Part shown: piece after piece, positions 21,663 to 32,100 of the stretch | Layout of the letters: each line of letters opens with the position of its first letter | Numbering within the stretch: the stretch's first letter is position 1 | Assembly (NCBI RefSeq): GCF_040954645.1 | Contig: NC_092807.1 | Location: 25,443,809-25,507,808, forward strand | From: Diabrotica undecimpunctata | Lineage: Eukaryota; Arthropoda; Insecta; Coleoptera; Chrysomelidae | Direction: 5' to 3' | DNA: 64,000 nucleotides | Notes under the pieces: model-generated | Seen by the model: only the letters and a program-made list of their open reading frames with translations | Databases searched by the model: none | Told to the model about the DNA's origin: nothing | Program-made: the position numbers and the translations under genes

Positions 21663-21779
21663 TCTCTTCTTTGTCAACCATTTTCCATCCACTCCTGAAT
21701 GTAGGTCTCTCCCAATTGCTTTCATCTTTCTCTATCTTGCGCCAATCTAATCCACTGTTTGCCTGCCACTGTTCTTATG

Positions 21780-23318
21780 TCATCTATCCATCTTTTTTGA
21801 GGTCTTCCCGTGCTTCTTGTTGTCGTCCTTGGTCTCCATTCTTCTCCGTGTCCACCTGTTGTCATTATATCGGGCTACGTGACCTGCCCAGCGCCATTTC
21901 ATTTTTGCAATTTCTTCCACAATATCCCTAATCTTCGTTCTACGTCTTATCTCGGTGTTTCTAATCTTGTCACTCAGTGATATTCCAAGCATGATTTGTT
22001 CCATTGCTCTTTGCGTTGTTTCTATTTTTTTAGCAGATTTTTTGGTAAGGGCTACTGTCTCCAAGCCGTAAGTACAAACTGGTAGTATGCATGTGTTATA
22101 CACCTTTTTCTTTAAGTTTACAGGAATGGAGGTGTTTTTCAAGATATATGCTAATTTGCCGAAAGCGCCCCATGCCAGTTGTGTTCTTCTTTTAATTTCA
22201 GCATCTTGATTTGGTTTTCCTAGTTTGATAACATGACCTAGATATACATAATGTTCAACATTTTCTATGGTATGATTTTGTATTGTTATATTTGTCTGGT
22301 CTCGGCTCAGTATTTTTGTTTTGCTGTAGTTCATTTTTAAGCCTACCGTTCCTGAAACTGCATTTAATTGTTGTAACATATTATTTAGTTCTTGGATATT
22401 GTCGGCTATTAAAACTATGTCATCTGCGAATCGCAAGTGGTTTAAGTATGATCCGTCGACGTTGATACCCTTATTGTTCCATTCTAGTTTCTTAAAAATG
22501 TCTCTTAGAGCAAGGGTAAATAGTTTGGGAGAGATGGTGTCTCCTTGTCTTACTCCCCGTTGTAGTCTTATGGGATTAGTTTTTGTGCTTTCGTCCAGCT
22601 TTATCTGCATGGTGGCATTTTCATATATGTTTTTAATTATGTTAGTGTATTTTGAATCTATACGTGCATTTTCTAGAGATTCAAGCACTGCCCATAATTC
22701 GATGGAATCGAATGCTTTATGGAAATCGACGAACGCCATATGAATTGGAACATTATACTCGGTGCATTTTTCTATCAGTGTTCTTACGGTGTGCAAGTGG
22801 TCTATGGTACTAAAATGTTTTCTGAATCCAGCCTGCTCGATAGGTTGATAGAAATCGAGCTTATGTGTTAGGCGGTTGGTTATGATTTTAGTTAGTAATT
22901 TATACAGATGTGAGAGCAAGGATATTCGTCGGTAATTCTCGATGTTTGCTTTGTCTCCTTTCTTGAATAGTAAAATGACTTCGGAGTTTTACCATTCTTG
23001 AGGAATCTTTCCTTCATCAATTACTTTATTAAATAAAATATTTAATACCGGTTCTATTTTTCTTCCACCGATTTTCAACATTTCGACTGTAATTTTATCC
23101 TCTCCCGGACATTTATTCGTTTTTAGTTGATTTAGGGCCATTCTTATTTCATAGTCGGTTATGTCCGGTATTTCTTCTGAGCCGGTGTTAATTATTGTTC
23201 GTTTAATACGTCGTTGTTGTGGTTGTGTATTTGCCGAGTATAATTTAGTGTAGAATTTTTCAATGGCCTCGCTCATTTCCTTTCTGTCTCGGACGGTGAC
23301 GTTTTTCTCATCTCTCAT
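21780..23318 (-). pseudogene. RTE-type reverse transcriptase (one in-frame stop)
   Basis: From 23318 the linker reads EIRMALNQLKTNKCPGEDKI and then GKIPQEW. A TAA at 22989-22991 follows, and the same frame continues with SEVILLFKKGD and, from 22919, LYKLLTKIITNRLTHKLDFY. RT motifs: QAGFRKHFSTIDHL, AFVDFHKAFDS (first catalytic Asp), GVRQGDTISPKLF and LRFADDIVLIAD (catalytic box). The C-terminal half is the usual YLGHVIKLG, KVYNTCILPVCTYGLE and MKWRWAGHVARYND region, ending at 21780. Only one stop in about 510 codons. Confidence 0.88.
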
Positions 23319-24660
23319 TCATCATCATCCAGCTTTCATTTATCACGTCCACTGCTGGCCATAGGCCCCCCTGAAACTCCTCCATTCTTTACGATTTTGT
23401 GTTCTTTGTTGCCAATTTTTGGTGATACGCCTAATGTCGTCAGGTGTAGGTGGTCTTCTTCTTCTTTCTTTGCAGATCTTCGTTTCTTATTCGGTCTCGC
23501 AATGTCACTCCCAGCATGGACTGTTCCATTCGTCTCTGTGCCACTCTCAATTTCGAAGCCGTAGTCTTGGTTTAAGGCATAGTTTCTGCCCCATAAGTCA
23601 TGACCGGTAATACGCATTGGTCAAATACTTTTCTTTTGAGGTTTATTGATATGTTGACCCTAAGTGTCTCGCAGTTTTCCAAAGGCTGCCCACGCTGAAG
23701 TAATTCGTCTTTGGATTTCGCATGTTTGGTTATCACTGCTAATTCTCATTTCACGTCCCAAATATGTATATTTCTCCACCAGCTCAAAACTCAAGACCAA
23801 AACTTAGTTTTGGTCTAGTCTGTGGCCCACCTTCGAATATGTAAAGTTTAATTCATTTAACATATCTGTGGCTTCTCCTAAATTATCTGTGATAAGGACA
23901 ATGTCATCTGCAAAACGGAAATGGTTAGCTTTTCGAGGTCTATGGTTACTTTGTTGTGATGCCAATTGACCATCTTAAAGACATATGAAAGGCATATAAA
24001 AATATATGAAAATGAGGACAAGAGGTTTGTTGTATTTCCATAGATTTTTCAATGACTATCTTTAATGAATGGTGGTAATGATTGGTATCATAATTTTAAC
24101 GGACCCTGCCTGCTCTCTCTCTTGGTTGGTAGAAGTCTAATTTTTTGTTTAATCTTGATGTCACTAACCTAGTAAAGAGCTTGTATATGTGGTTCAACAG
24201 GCTAACAGGTCTATAATTTTCCAGGTCCGTTCTATTTCCTTTTTTATATAAAAGGTTGGTTATAGCATTGTTTCATTTTTTGGACACCTCTCTTTGCTGC
24301 AAACATAGATTAAACAGTTTCCTTAATTCCCATCGACGACCTATATTAACTCGTCTTTATGTGATATTATTTCATTTTGCTTGTTTCTTTATGATTTTCG
24401 CATTTCCCATTCGTTAGCTGTCTACGTAGAACTTTTAGGCTGTTATTTTCCTTTATAGTGCGTTTAATATTATCGGTTTTAAATTTCCTTAAATCTCTCC
24501 TGATTGCTTTCAAAACAGTTTATTTATTTCTCTTAAAGTGTGGCTATCTGCATTGGTATAGTTTCTCATTTGTCTTCTTTGGTCCAGCAGCGTGCTAGTA
24601 TATGGACTTATTTTACTATCTGATTTTCTTTTTAAATCAGCATTAAACCAACTATAAACC
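23319..24660 (-). mobile_element. RTE-type LINE copy B (decayed)
   Basis: Begins with a short TCATCATCATCC tail at about 23320-23332. Minus-strand frames give, in order from the right: an endonuclease-RT linker (KRKSDSKISPYTSTLLDQRR, about 24560-24640), GNRTDLENYRPVSLLNHIYK (about 24190-24250), FRFADDIVLITDN (about 23890-23930), EIQRRITSAWAAFGKL (about 23680-23720) and MTYGAE-like and RMEQSMLGV-like blocks (about 23500-23600). Many frameshifts and stops. Same family as copy A. Confidence 0.75.
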
Positions 24661-24664
24661 AGAA

Positions 24665-25180
24665 ATATAAATGTTGACTTTGTAAGGATTCCTTTACATA
24701 TCGGAATTGCTAGTAATGAAAAGATAGATTCCTTGGCAAAACTAGCAATGTCCGAATCCCGAAGCTGTAGTAATGAGAAGTATTCCCTATATAGATCGAT
24801 ATAGATGTAAAAGCTATGATCTTAGTAACAAATGCTTGGCAGACTCCATTGCAGCTTACATTTCACTCCAATGCAGCTTGCATTCCACAAAGTGGAATCA
24901 ATCAACGTCCAAACTACGAGAAGTAGAACATTCGATATTACCTTGAAAATCAACCCCAAATAATTGTTTACATTAAACCATCCTATCTTGTCTGAAAATA
25001 GGCCACACCGCCATATTAACCGTAAACATTCGGTTATGAATTAAAACCTCAATGCTACGTATGTGATATTGTACTCAGTGTTCGCCATATTTTACTAAAG
25101 TGACCTTTATATTGCATGGAAAGACTTCAATATAAATTACAAGATACCTAACAAGCAATATTATGTAACGTAACTGATTT
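24665..25180 (+). mobile_element. RNase H-bearing LINE, segment 3 (RNase H and C-terminus)
   Basis: The frame reads NVDFVRIPLHIGIASNEKID and SLAKLAMSESRS (24675-24765), the end of a LINE RNase H (a W.PSHIGI.GNE..D..AK.A block). It is followed by LREVEHSILPWKS and LKIGHTAI-like sequence, the post-RNase H region that ends with a CCHC-like motif in Jockey/I-type LINEs. It continues segment 2 after the two RTE insertions. Decayed. Confidence 0.7.
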
Positions 25181-25199
25181 GTTATCATATCCTTCTTCT

Positions 25200-27214
25200 T
25201 TATGTTGCGTCTCATCTAAGGAGGTTCGTAATCATCATAGCTATTTTCACTTTTGAGATTACAGCTCTGATCAAGTCGACAGAACTACAATTATACCACT
25301 TTCTCAGATTGTTGAGCCAGGAAATGCGTCTTCTTCCAATACTTTGTTTTCCCTGCATTATGGTTTGTAGCAACACATATTTATCCCCTCTCATAACGTG
25401 GCCGAGATATTGTAACTTTCCTTATCTAAATCGTATTCATGATTTCCATTTCCTTTGTCATCTTCCTGAGGACCTCAACATTTGTTATTCGGTCTACCCA
25501 ACTTATTTTTAATATTCTTCGGTAGGTCCACATGTCGAATGTTTTGAGTCGATCGCTCACCTCTTTCTTTAAGGTTCAAGACTCCACCCCATACAGCAGC
25601 ACCAAAAACACAAATGAACGTAATATTCTTATTTTGAGTTGCAAACTAAGATCTCTACTGCATAATACTTTTCTCATCTTAATAAATGTTGCTCTAGCTT
25701 GTCCAAATCTCATTTTTATTTCTTCTGTATACTCGTTATTTTCATTAATAATTGTACCAAGATATATGTATTTTTTACTTTTTCTATTGGAACCCCTCCT
25801 ATGTTTAAAATGTCTTGTTGTTGTGTTTTGGAAATTGTCATAAATTTTGTTTTATTAGCATTAAGCGTTAGTCCGCTTTCCTCATTAGCATTTACTACAT
25901 TATCTAAAAGTGTCTGTAGATCTTGTATATTCTCTCCAATTAGTAAAGTATCATCGGCATATCTGATATTGTTGATGGGTTTGCCGTTAATGTTTATTCC
26001 AATTCTTACATTTTCGAGTGGTTTTTTAATTATTTCTTCCGAATATAGATTGAACAATAAGGGGGAGAGTATGCAACCTTGCCTTACGCCTTTTTTTATC
26101 TCTACTTCCTCCGAAAGTTCTTTGCCTTCTATGACTTTTGCTGTTTGGTTAAAGTAGAGATGAGTTATTATTTTTAAGTCTTTTTTGTCAATGTGTTTAT
26201 CTTTAAGTAACTTTATAAGACGGTTGTGTCGGACCTTATCGAACGCCTTATTGTAATCAATAAAACAAACATAGAGTGGTTGGTTTACATCCATACATCT
26301 TTGTATGAGGACGTTAAATTCAAATAATGCCTCTCGTGTACCCATGGCATTCCTAAATCCAAACTGGGTTTCAGTGATGTCTTGTTCCACTTTTCTGAAA
26401 ATTCTTAAATGGATAATTTTTAAGAATATTTTTGTGTGTGACTCATTAGACCAATTATACGGTGGTCATTACATTCCTTTGCATAAGGTTTTTTTGGTAC
26501 TGTAATAAATGTTGATTTGAGCCAATCTCTCGGAATAATACCCGTATTATATTATACAAGTCTACTAATACATTGATCTCATCTTCTGATAATAATGTAA
26601 TTATTTCAGTTGGAATTGTGTCAGGCCCCGCAGTTTTATTAGATTTTGCCAGATTTATTGCATGTGTTATTTCATTCTTAGTTATATTTGGACCCATATC
26701 ATGTTCCTCGCAATCGTTCATGCCATCTTGTTGTGTCCTGTCATCCTCAAACAATTCTTGTATGTATTCTCTCCATATGTTTAGTTTGCCTTTGATATTA
26801 GATATTATTTTACCATTCATATCAACTAGGGTGTTACTATTGTTGGACCGTCTTATACCTGCTAATTCTTTAATTTTTTTTTTGCACTTTAAAACTGTCA
26901 TGATTTCTCTGAAGTTCTTCTGTCTCTAAACATTTGTCATTGTACCACTTCTCTTTAGCTGCCCGTATTTTTATCCTGATCTCCATGTGTGTAGCTTTAT
27001 ATTCGTTTACATTTTTGTTTTTGTGTAATCTTCTTTTTTCCATTAGTATCCGGATCTCATCTGTCATCCATGAAGTCTTAGCTTCATCAATTTTGTGACT
27101 ACTCAGCGTATCTTTAATCGGCATCATTAATGTGTTCTTAAATGTTTCCCATTTTTCGTTGGAATCTTCATTATCATTGATTATTGTTTCGCTTAACTCT
27201 TCGTTAATTTTCAA
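25200..27214 (-). pseudogene. RTE LINE reverse transcriptase and C-terminus
   Basis: The linker (27214-26870, DEAKTSWMTDEIRILMEKRR) runs into RT: EITHAINLAKSNKTAGPDTI (about 26660), then a break. From 26390: DITETQFGFRNAMGTREALF, CFIDYNKAFDKVRH (first Asp), GVRQGCILSPLLFNLYSE and IRYADDTLLIGEN (catalytic box, about 25945). After another break near 25715 the C-terminal LRSFVFLVLLYGVESWTLKK, RRILKISWVDRITN-like and SIGRRRISWLNNLRKW segments follow. All RT motifs are present but in four frames. Confidence 0.85.
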
Positions 27215-27459
27215 CGTTAGTTCTCCTTTTATATTCGGGTGTTTTAGCAGAGTGCTTATTTGTTGTGTCGTTTGTTGATTTTTTATTTTCTTTAAGTGGA
27301 TTTCGAATTTTACGATTACTGGATTGTGGTCTGATGATACATCTGTTCCTGAATATGTCTTTACCGATTTGATGGAGTTACGGTATCTCTTATTGATAAG
27401 GATATAATCTATCTGGTTTCTGATAATTTTTTCTTTGCTATCCAGGTAATTTCCATGTA

Positions 27460-28371
27460 AATAATCTACGTGGTGGTAACTGAAAGAGTGTCCTTTCAGT
27501 GGAAACTTTCCCCTTTTTCGTTTCTTATTCCTAGTCCGAATCCACCAATAATGTCTTGGAATTTACCTTTTCCTAATTTGGCATTAAAATCCCCTATTGT
27601 TATTGTTATATCTCTATTATTGATGCTGTCTATTCTATTTCAATTTCATCTTTATCTGCAGTGGGCGCGTACACCTGTAAGATAATAAGAGTTCTATGCG
27701 CTGTTTGGGCTGTGATCATTAACACTCTATCCAATATAGGAACAAAACAAGTTACAGCCTGGCAAAAACTGCGATCAACCACTATCGCGACGCCATTATA
27801 ATGGTGAATATTTTCATTTCCTGAGTAGTATATTTTGGCACCGTCGATTTCGATTTCGCCAGATCTAAGCCATCTGGTTTCACTTAGTCCCATTATATTG
27901 AATTTAAGTCGCCTCATCTCATGTATTACATTGTGAATCTTCCCTGCTTCAAATATAGACTTCACATTCCAGATACATATCTGCAGTTCGTTTATATTTT
28001 TGTGCCTGATGCGGGGTTTTCGCATGTTGGCGACCTGGTAGGCCCCGCGGTCTAACTGACAATTGCCTCCCCTGTCGAATCTTGGTATCCGATGTCCAAG
28101 ATCAGTAGTTGTGAAATTGTCATCTATAATAGCCATGATAATTGACAAGAGATATCTATTTAAAGATCTTTAATGTAGTGGTTTCTCGTTGCCTTCTACA
28201 TATTTCTGCCGTTGACCACTTCTTTGGTTCATCCGCCTTTGGAGTCGATTTCTCAACTCCAGGACAAAAGAGTGCCTTATCACTTACCAACTCATCCGCC
28301 CGTAGACGTTGGTCAGTAAGTGAGAGATTGCTTATACCGGCAATCACTCGGTCCCTATCTGCATTGGCCAC
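27460..28371 (-). pseudogene. RTE LINE N-terminus and apurinic-like endonuclease
   Basis: From 28371: MANADRDRVIAGISNLSLTD and PGVEKSTPKADEPKKWSTAE, a conserved leader of this LINE family. After a stop, ELQICIWNVKSIFEAGKIHN (about 27975), IMGLSETRWLRSGEIEIDGA and NGVAIVVDRSF form the endonuclease/exonuclease/phosphatase fold (Asn of WNV, Glu of SETRW). Another frame from about 27640 gives GDFNAKLGKG and, near 27330, SSDHNPVIVKF, the last catalytic Asp-His pair. In insects such copies are often annotated as craniofacial development protein 2-like. Split by at least two frame breaks. Confidence 0.85.
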
Positions 28372-28395
28372 CTATAGATAGATGTTGCTCATCTT

Positions 28396-28847
28396 CTACC
28401 ACATGGAGGTTGATGATTTGGATTTTTCTTTCATTGGGATTAAGATGTTAGGCATTTCCTAATCCCTTCAAAACTTAAGAAGATTAATATTCCAAAAATG
28501 TGCTAAATAAATCATCAAACTTTAAATTGTACTAGGCCAATGACCCTTTGAGGTTAAGGCATAAATAAATAAAAAATAAAAAACCACACTTGATTTATCC
28601 TAAACTTTAAAATTATTTATATAAAAACAAGTAATATACCTAAATTATAAATGTATATTTGTGCATATTTGTGCATATTCAGCCTGTTTTAAAATGCATA
28701 TTGCATGCATATTCATACATTTTTATTGCATATTTTCCAGTCTCTAGTAATAACTAAATAATTTCATATAAACAAATACAACCAATATCGGAAAACTTTA
28801 ATAACTATAACAGCAAACACATATAGTTTTGAAGACTGGACATTACA
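28396..28847. other. No gene recognised; GCATATT-rich
   Basis: Starts with probable 5' untranslated sequence of LINE copy C, then becomes AT-rich. A cluster of GCATATT repeats lies at about 28655-28735. No coding frame is seen before the stop codon of Gr exon 2. Confidence 0.4.
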
Positions 28848-29114
28848 TTATTTTTGAATTTTAAACTGGATTAATATAATAAGATAAGTTGTAAGGGCAG
28901 ATATAAACACTGGTATCATCTGCTGATTTATATAGAAATAACCATACATGGTAAATTTTGGCCTCAGCTCTATTATAAAAGTAGACAAACCACGAAGCTC
29001 TTCCTCCAAGATTGGATCTTGAACATTTGCTTGTAGAGTGTTACACAGTTTTGCTAGTTTGAAAGCGACTTTTTCTGCTTTATCGCAGGACATGACACTT
29101 ATAACGGTAAGTAT
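28848..29114 (-). CDS. Gr terminal exon (exon 2)
   Basis: Starts ILTVISVMSCDKAEKVAF directly after a TTTCAG acceptor. It has a helix with KLAKLCNTLQ, then ELRGLSTFIIELRPKFTMYG, a final membrane segment FISALTTYLIILIQF and stop TAA. The layout (second half of TM6, intracellular loop, TM7 with TYLIILIQF) is that of a Gr C-terminus. Its direct upstream neighbour on the minus strand is the exon 1 at 40156-40983. Confidence 0.85.
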   Translation of the reverse strand: MLTVISVMSCDKAEKVAFKLAKLCNTLQANVQDPILEEELRGLSTFIIELRPKFTMYGYFYINQQMIPVFISALTTYLIILIQFKIQK

Positions 29115-32100
29115 CTGAAACAAGGGTATGTTGTTGAAAAAAGATAAATAAAACAGAAACAAGGAATTAATAATCTACTTATTATATTAAAAAAATAGGG
29201 TTAAAGCTAAAAGCAACTACAACGTTAAAGGGGTTTTATTGTTTCATATGGTCAATGGACCACCAAATATGAAAAAACCGCGGAGTGCATTTAAACGGGC
29301 GCGTTTTTAAGAAAGGGGTGAATCTGTTCCTATTCACTAGGGTGCATTTGGGCGAATTATGTGCAGTTTTAGTACATTAACATCTACAAAAAAGTAGTTC
29401 AAAATAAAATTTCCTATCGAAATCTCACTTTTTAAAGTTAAAAATCATTCTTTTGACAAAAATATAACCAAAAAACGAAAAAAAAAACAGAAACCGCCGT
29501 ATAACTTTTTTCCACAGGGTTATAGGTAAAGGCATTGTTTTACAAAAAAAAAACTTTTATTCTTCCTCTTTAAAATGACATATGGTAGAAGTCTTTAAGA
29601 TCACAGTATCCGCGATACGATTTTTCAAAGTTTGCCACCCACACCATTTTGGATCATTTTTTCCTATTTTTTCGAAAAAATTGTTCTATAACTCTTTTCT
29701 ACGCAGGTCTAGGTAAATGCACATTACACATTAAATAGAAAGGAAAAATAATTACCTTTAAAATGGTCTACTGTAGAAAACTCTAGGACCAATTTTTTTC
29801 GAGACGCGGTTCTTCAAAATTTTTAACTTTTAACGATTTTTCCTATTTACTACAAAATGCAAAAATTGCATACGAAGGCTGCACTCTTGATCTATAAAAG
29901 CCAATTTAATTTTTGTCAATAGGACACTTTATAGTTAGACAAATACAAAGGGAACACTGGCAGAGCTTCTCAAAACAGATGGAACACGACTATTGCGGAA
30001 CACAAAAAGAAATATGGAGAATGATAAGAGGACAAAGGAAAGAGATGAACGAACTAATAAAAACGAAACACATTCAGAAGAAAACATGGGTATACTACTT
30101 TCAAGCCCTATTTGCTAAAGGTGACGATAATAAACCACCAACACCAGAGGTGACGACAAACGAAGAAATAAATATTGAGAAGGAAGAGATAAAGAAAGCA
30201 TTAAGAAACTTAAAAAATAGAAAATCACCAGAAGAGGACAGAATACCGAACGAACTCCTAAAGTACGAAGGACCAGGTCTGACCAAACGACTAATAAAAG
30301 TAAAAGTAGAAGAAGAACTAACCTACCCTATTGAAGCTGACAATGGGATAAGACAGGGAGTTTCCCTGAGTCCTCTATTGTTCAACCTGATTATGGATGA
30401 ACTAATAAAAAAGTAAGAACTAAAAAAGGATACCAAAAGGGAGAAAACAACTTAAAATAATCTGCTATGCAGACGACGCAATACTACTCTCTCAAAGTGA
30501 AGATGATTTAAGCGTGTGCTGCACCAACTTTATATAACTGCCACAAAATTTAACATGTTAACTTTCCCAAAAAAGACAAAATGCATGGTTACAACAGCAA
30601 ATTTACTAAGATGTAAATTGGAGCTGGAAGGTCAGATAATAGAACAAGTGATGGAGTTTAAATATCTAGGTATCACATTATCTAGCTACGGAAAGCTCGA
30701 AACTTATACTTAACTTAGTGAATAGAGCTAACAGAGCCGCATTCTGTCTGAATGAAACAGTATGGAGAAATAAAAATATCGGGAAAGAAACGAAAGGCAG
30801 AATTTACAAAACAGTTATCAGACCAATAATGACATACGCGGCAGAAACAAAACCTGACACAGAGAGGACAAGAAGGATGTTAGAAAGAGTAGAAATTAAA
30901 ACAGTTAGAAAAATTGATGGTAAGACATTATGGGACAGAGCTAGAAGTACAGATATACGCCGTAGGTGCAAGGTGGAGAACATCAAGAACGCGGTAAGAA
31001 ATAGAAGAGTAGAATCGAACGATCATATAAGCATAATGACAGCAAAAAGAGTAGTGAGAGAGTGGGAAGACCACGAAAACGATAGAACGACAACTTGCTG
31101 GAGGCACATTCAAAAACAGACAGAGCCATGTCTATATAAAAAGAAAGAAGGACACTCTAATCAAAACTATGGAATTTTTAGCGTCTAGTTGATACAAATT
31201 TTACATAAAAAATTAATTTCGTATCACATTTATAATCGCGGATTGCTCCAAATGTCGTTTTTGAGAGAAAGGTTTATTTTACAGAAAAAGTACTAATACG
31301 CATTTTTGTTCAACGTTATCTCAGATTCTTAATAAATCGATGCCATACGAGGGGTGGTTTTAGTAGGAAACCCGGGGTTAGGAGTGGAAAAGTATCACAA
31401 TTTGACAAACCATATCTTGGTTACTGTTAGTCGTGAAATATTTTACAATAGACTTATAAATTACAGAAAATAAGCTTTCTTTTTTGTTTAGTAATAAATA
31501 TACCTAAATGTACAAGAAAATAACGAGAAGTTCAAAAAATAGTCGTAAAAATCGTTAAAAACAATAAAACCACGTAGTTCTTTTTAGGGTTGGCAGAAAA
31601 CCATGGTTTTTTTATTGATTTTTTTTCTCTATGTTGTTGATATTATCCTAATAATGAAAACTACAGCTCAACAAACTACAAATACAAATTTGATGACTAC
31701 ATTTTTAAATTAATATATTTTGAATTATTCTAATAATTAAGCAAATAATTAAGCATCTCAAAAGCACTAGACTTCGCAAAAAAAAGTATCCCGAAATTGA
31801 TGTTTTACCAATAATTGTGAAGTTTCAGTTTGAAACAGTGTCACTTCAAAAGTAACACCGATTTAGTGGTGGAATAGCCACAAAAATATTAACACTAACA
31901 TCATTAATATTATTGAACAACCAGCCCAAGCGTCTTCAGCTGGCATTGAAAGAATTTTTTTCTTCCTTTGGGCTAGTGCAGTCGAAACTTAGAAACAGGT
32001 TGGGTACAGAAAAAGCTTCCAAATTGGTTTTTTTATTTAAAGTGTTTAATACATCTGCTTAAAATGAAGATAAATTATATTTTTGTGTTTTTAATCTTAA

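Larger units (their letters stand above)
21578..23318 (-). mobile_element. RTE-type LINE copy A (5'-truncated)
   Basis: A minus-strand LINE that lacks the endonuclease and starts near 23318 in the endonuclease-RT linker. It ends with the TCA tail. It lies inside the RNase H domain of the plus-strand LINE (SDSLSLV ends at 21577, and the next RNase H block starts near 24670), so it inserted into it. Its right edge meets a TCATCATC run at about 23320, the tail of RTE copy B. Confidence 0.85.
25190..28395 (-). mobile_element. RTE-type LINE copy C, nearly full length
   Basis: A minus-strand LINE with an N-terminal region (28156-28371), an endonuclease (27460-28148), a linker, an RT and a C-terminal region down to about 25190. 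It is the most complete LINE in the window. Stops and frame changes occur near 27640, 27215, 26900, 26430 and 25715. It lies downstream of Gr exon 2 on the same strand. Confidence 0.88.

Noticed and set aside
21489..21725. A protein with a long poly-methionine run on the minus strand, and a poly-isoleucine one on the plus strand
   Set aside because: Both are translations of the (TCA)n microsatellite tail of RTE copy A.
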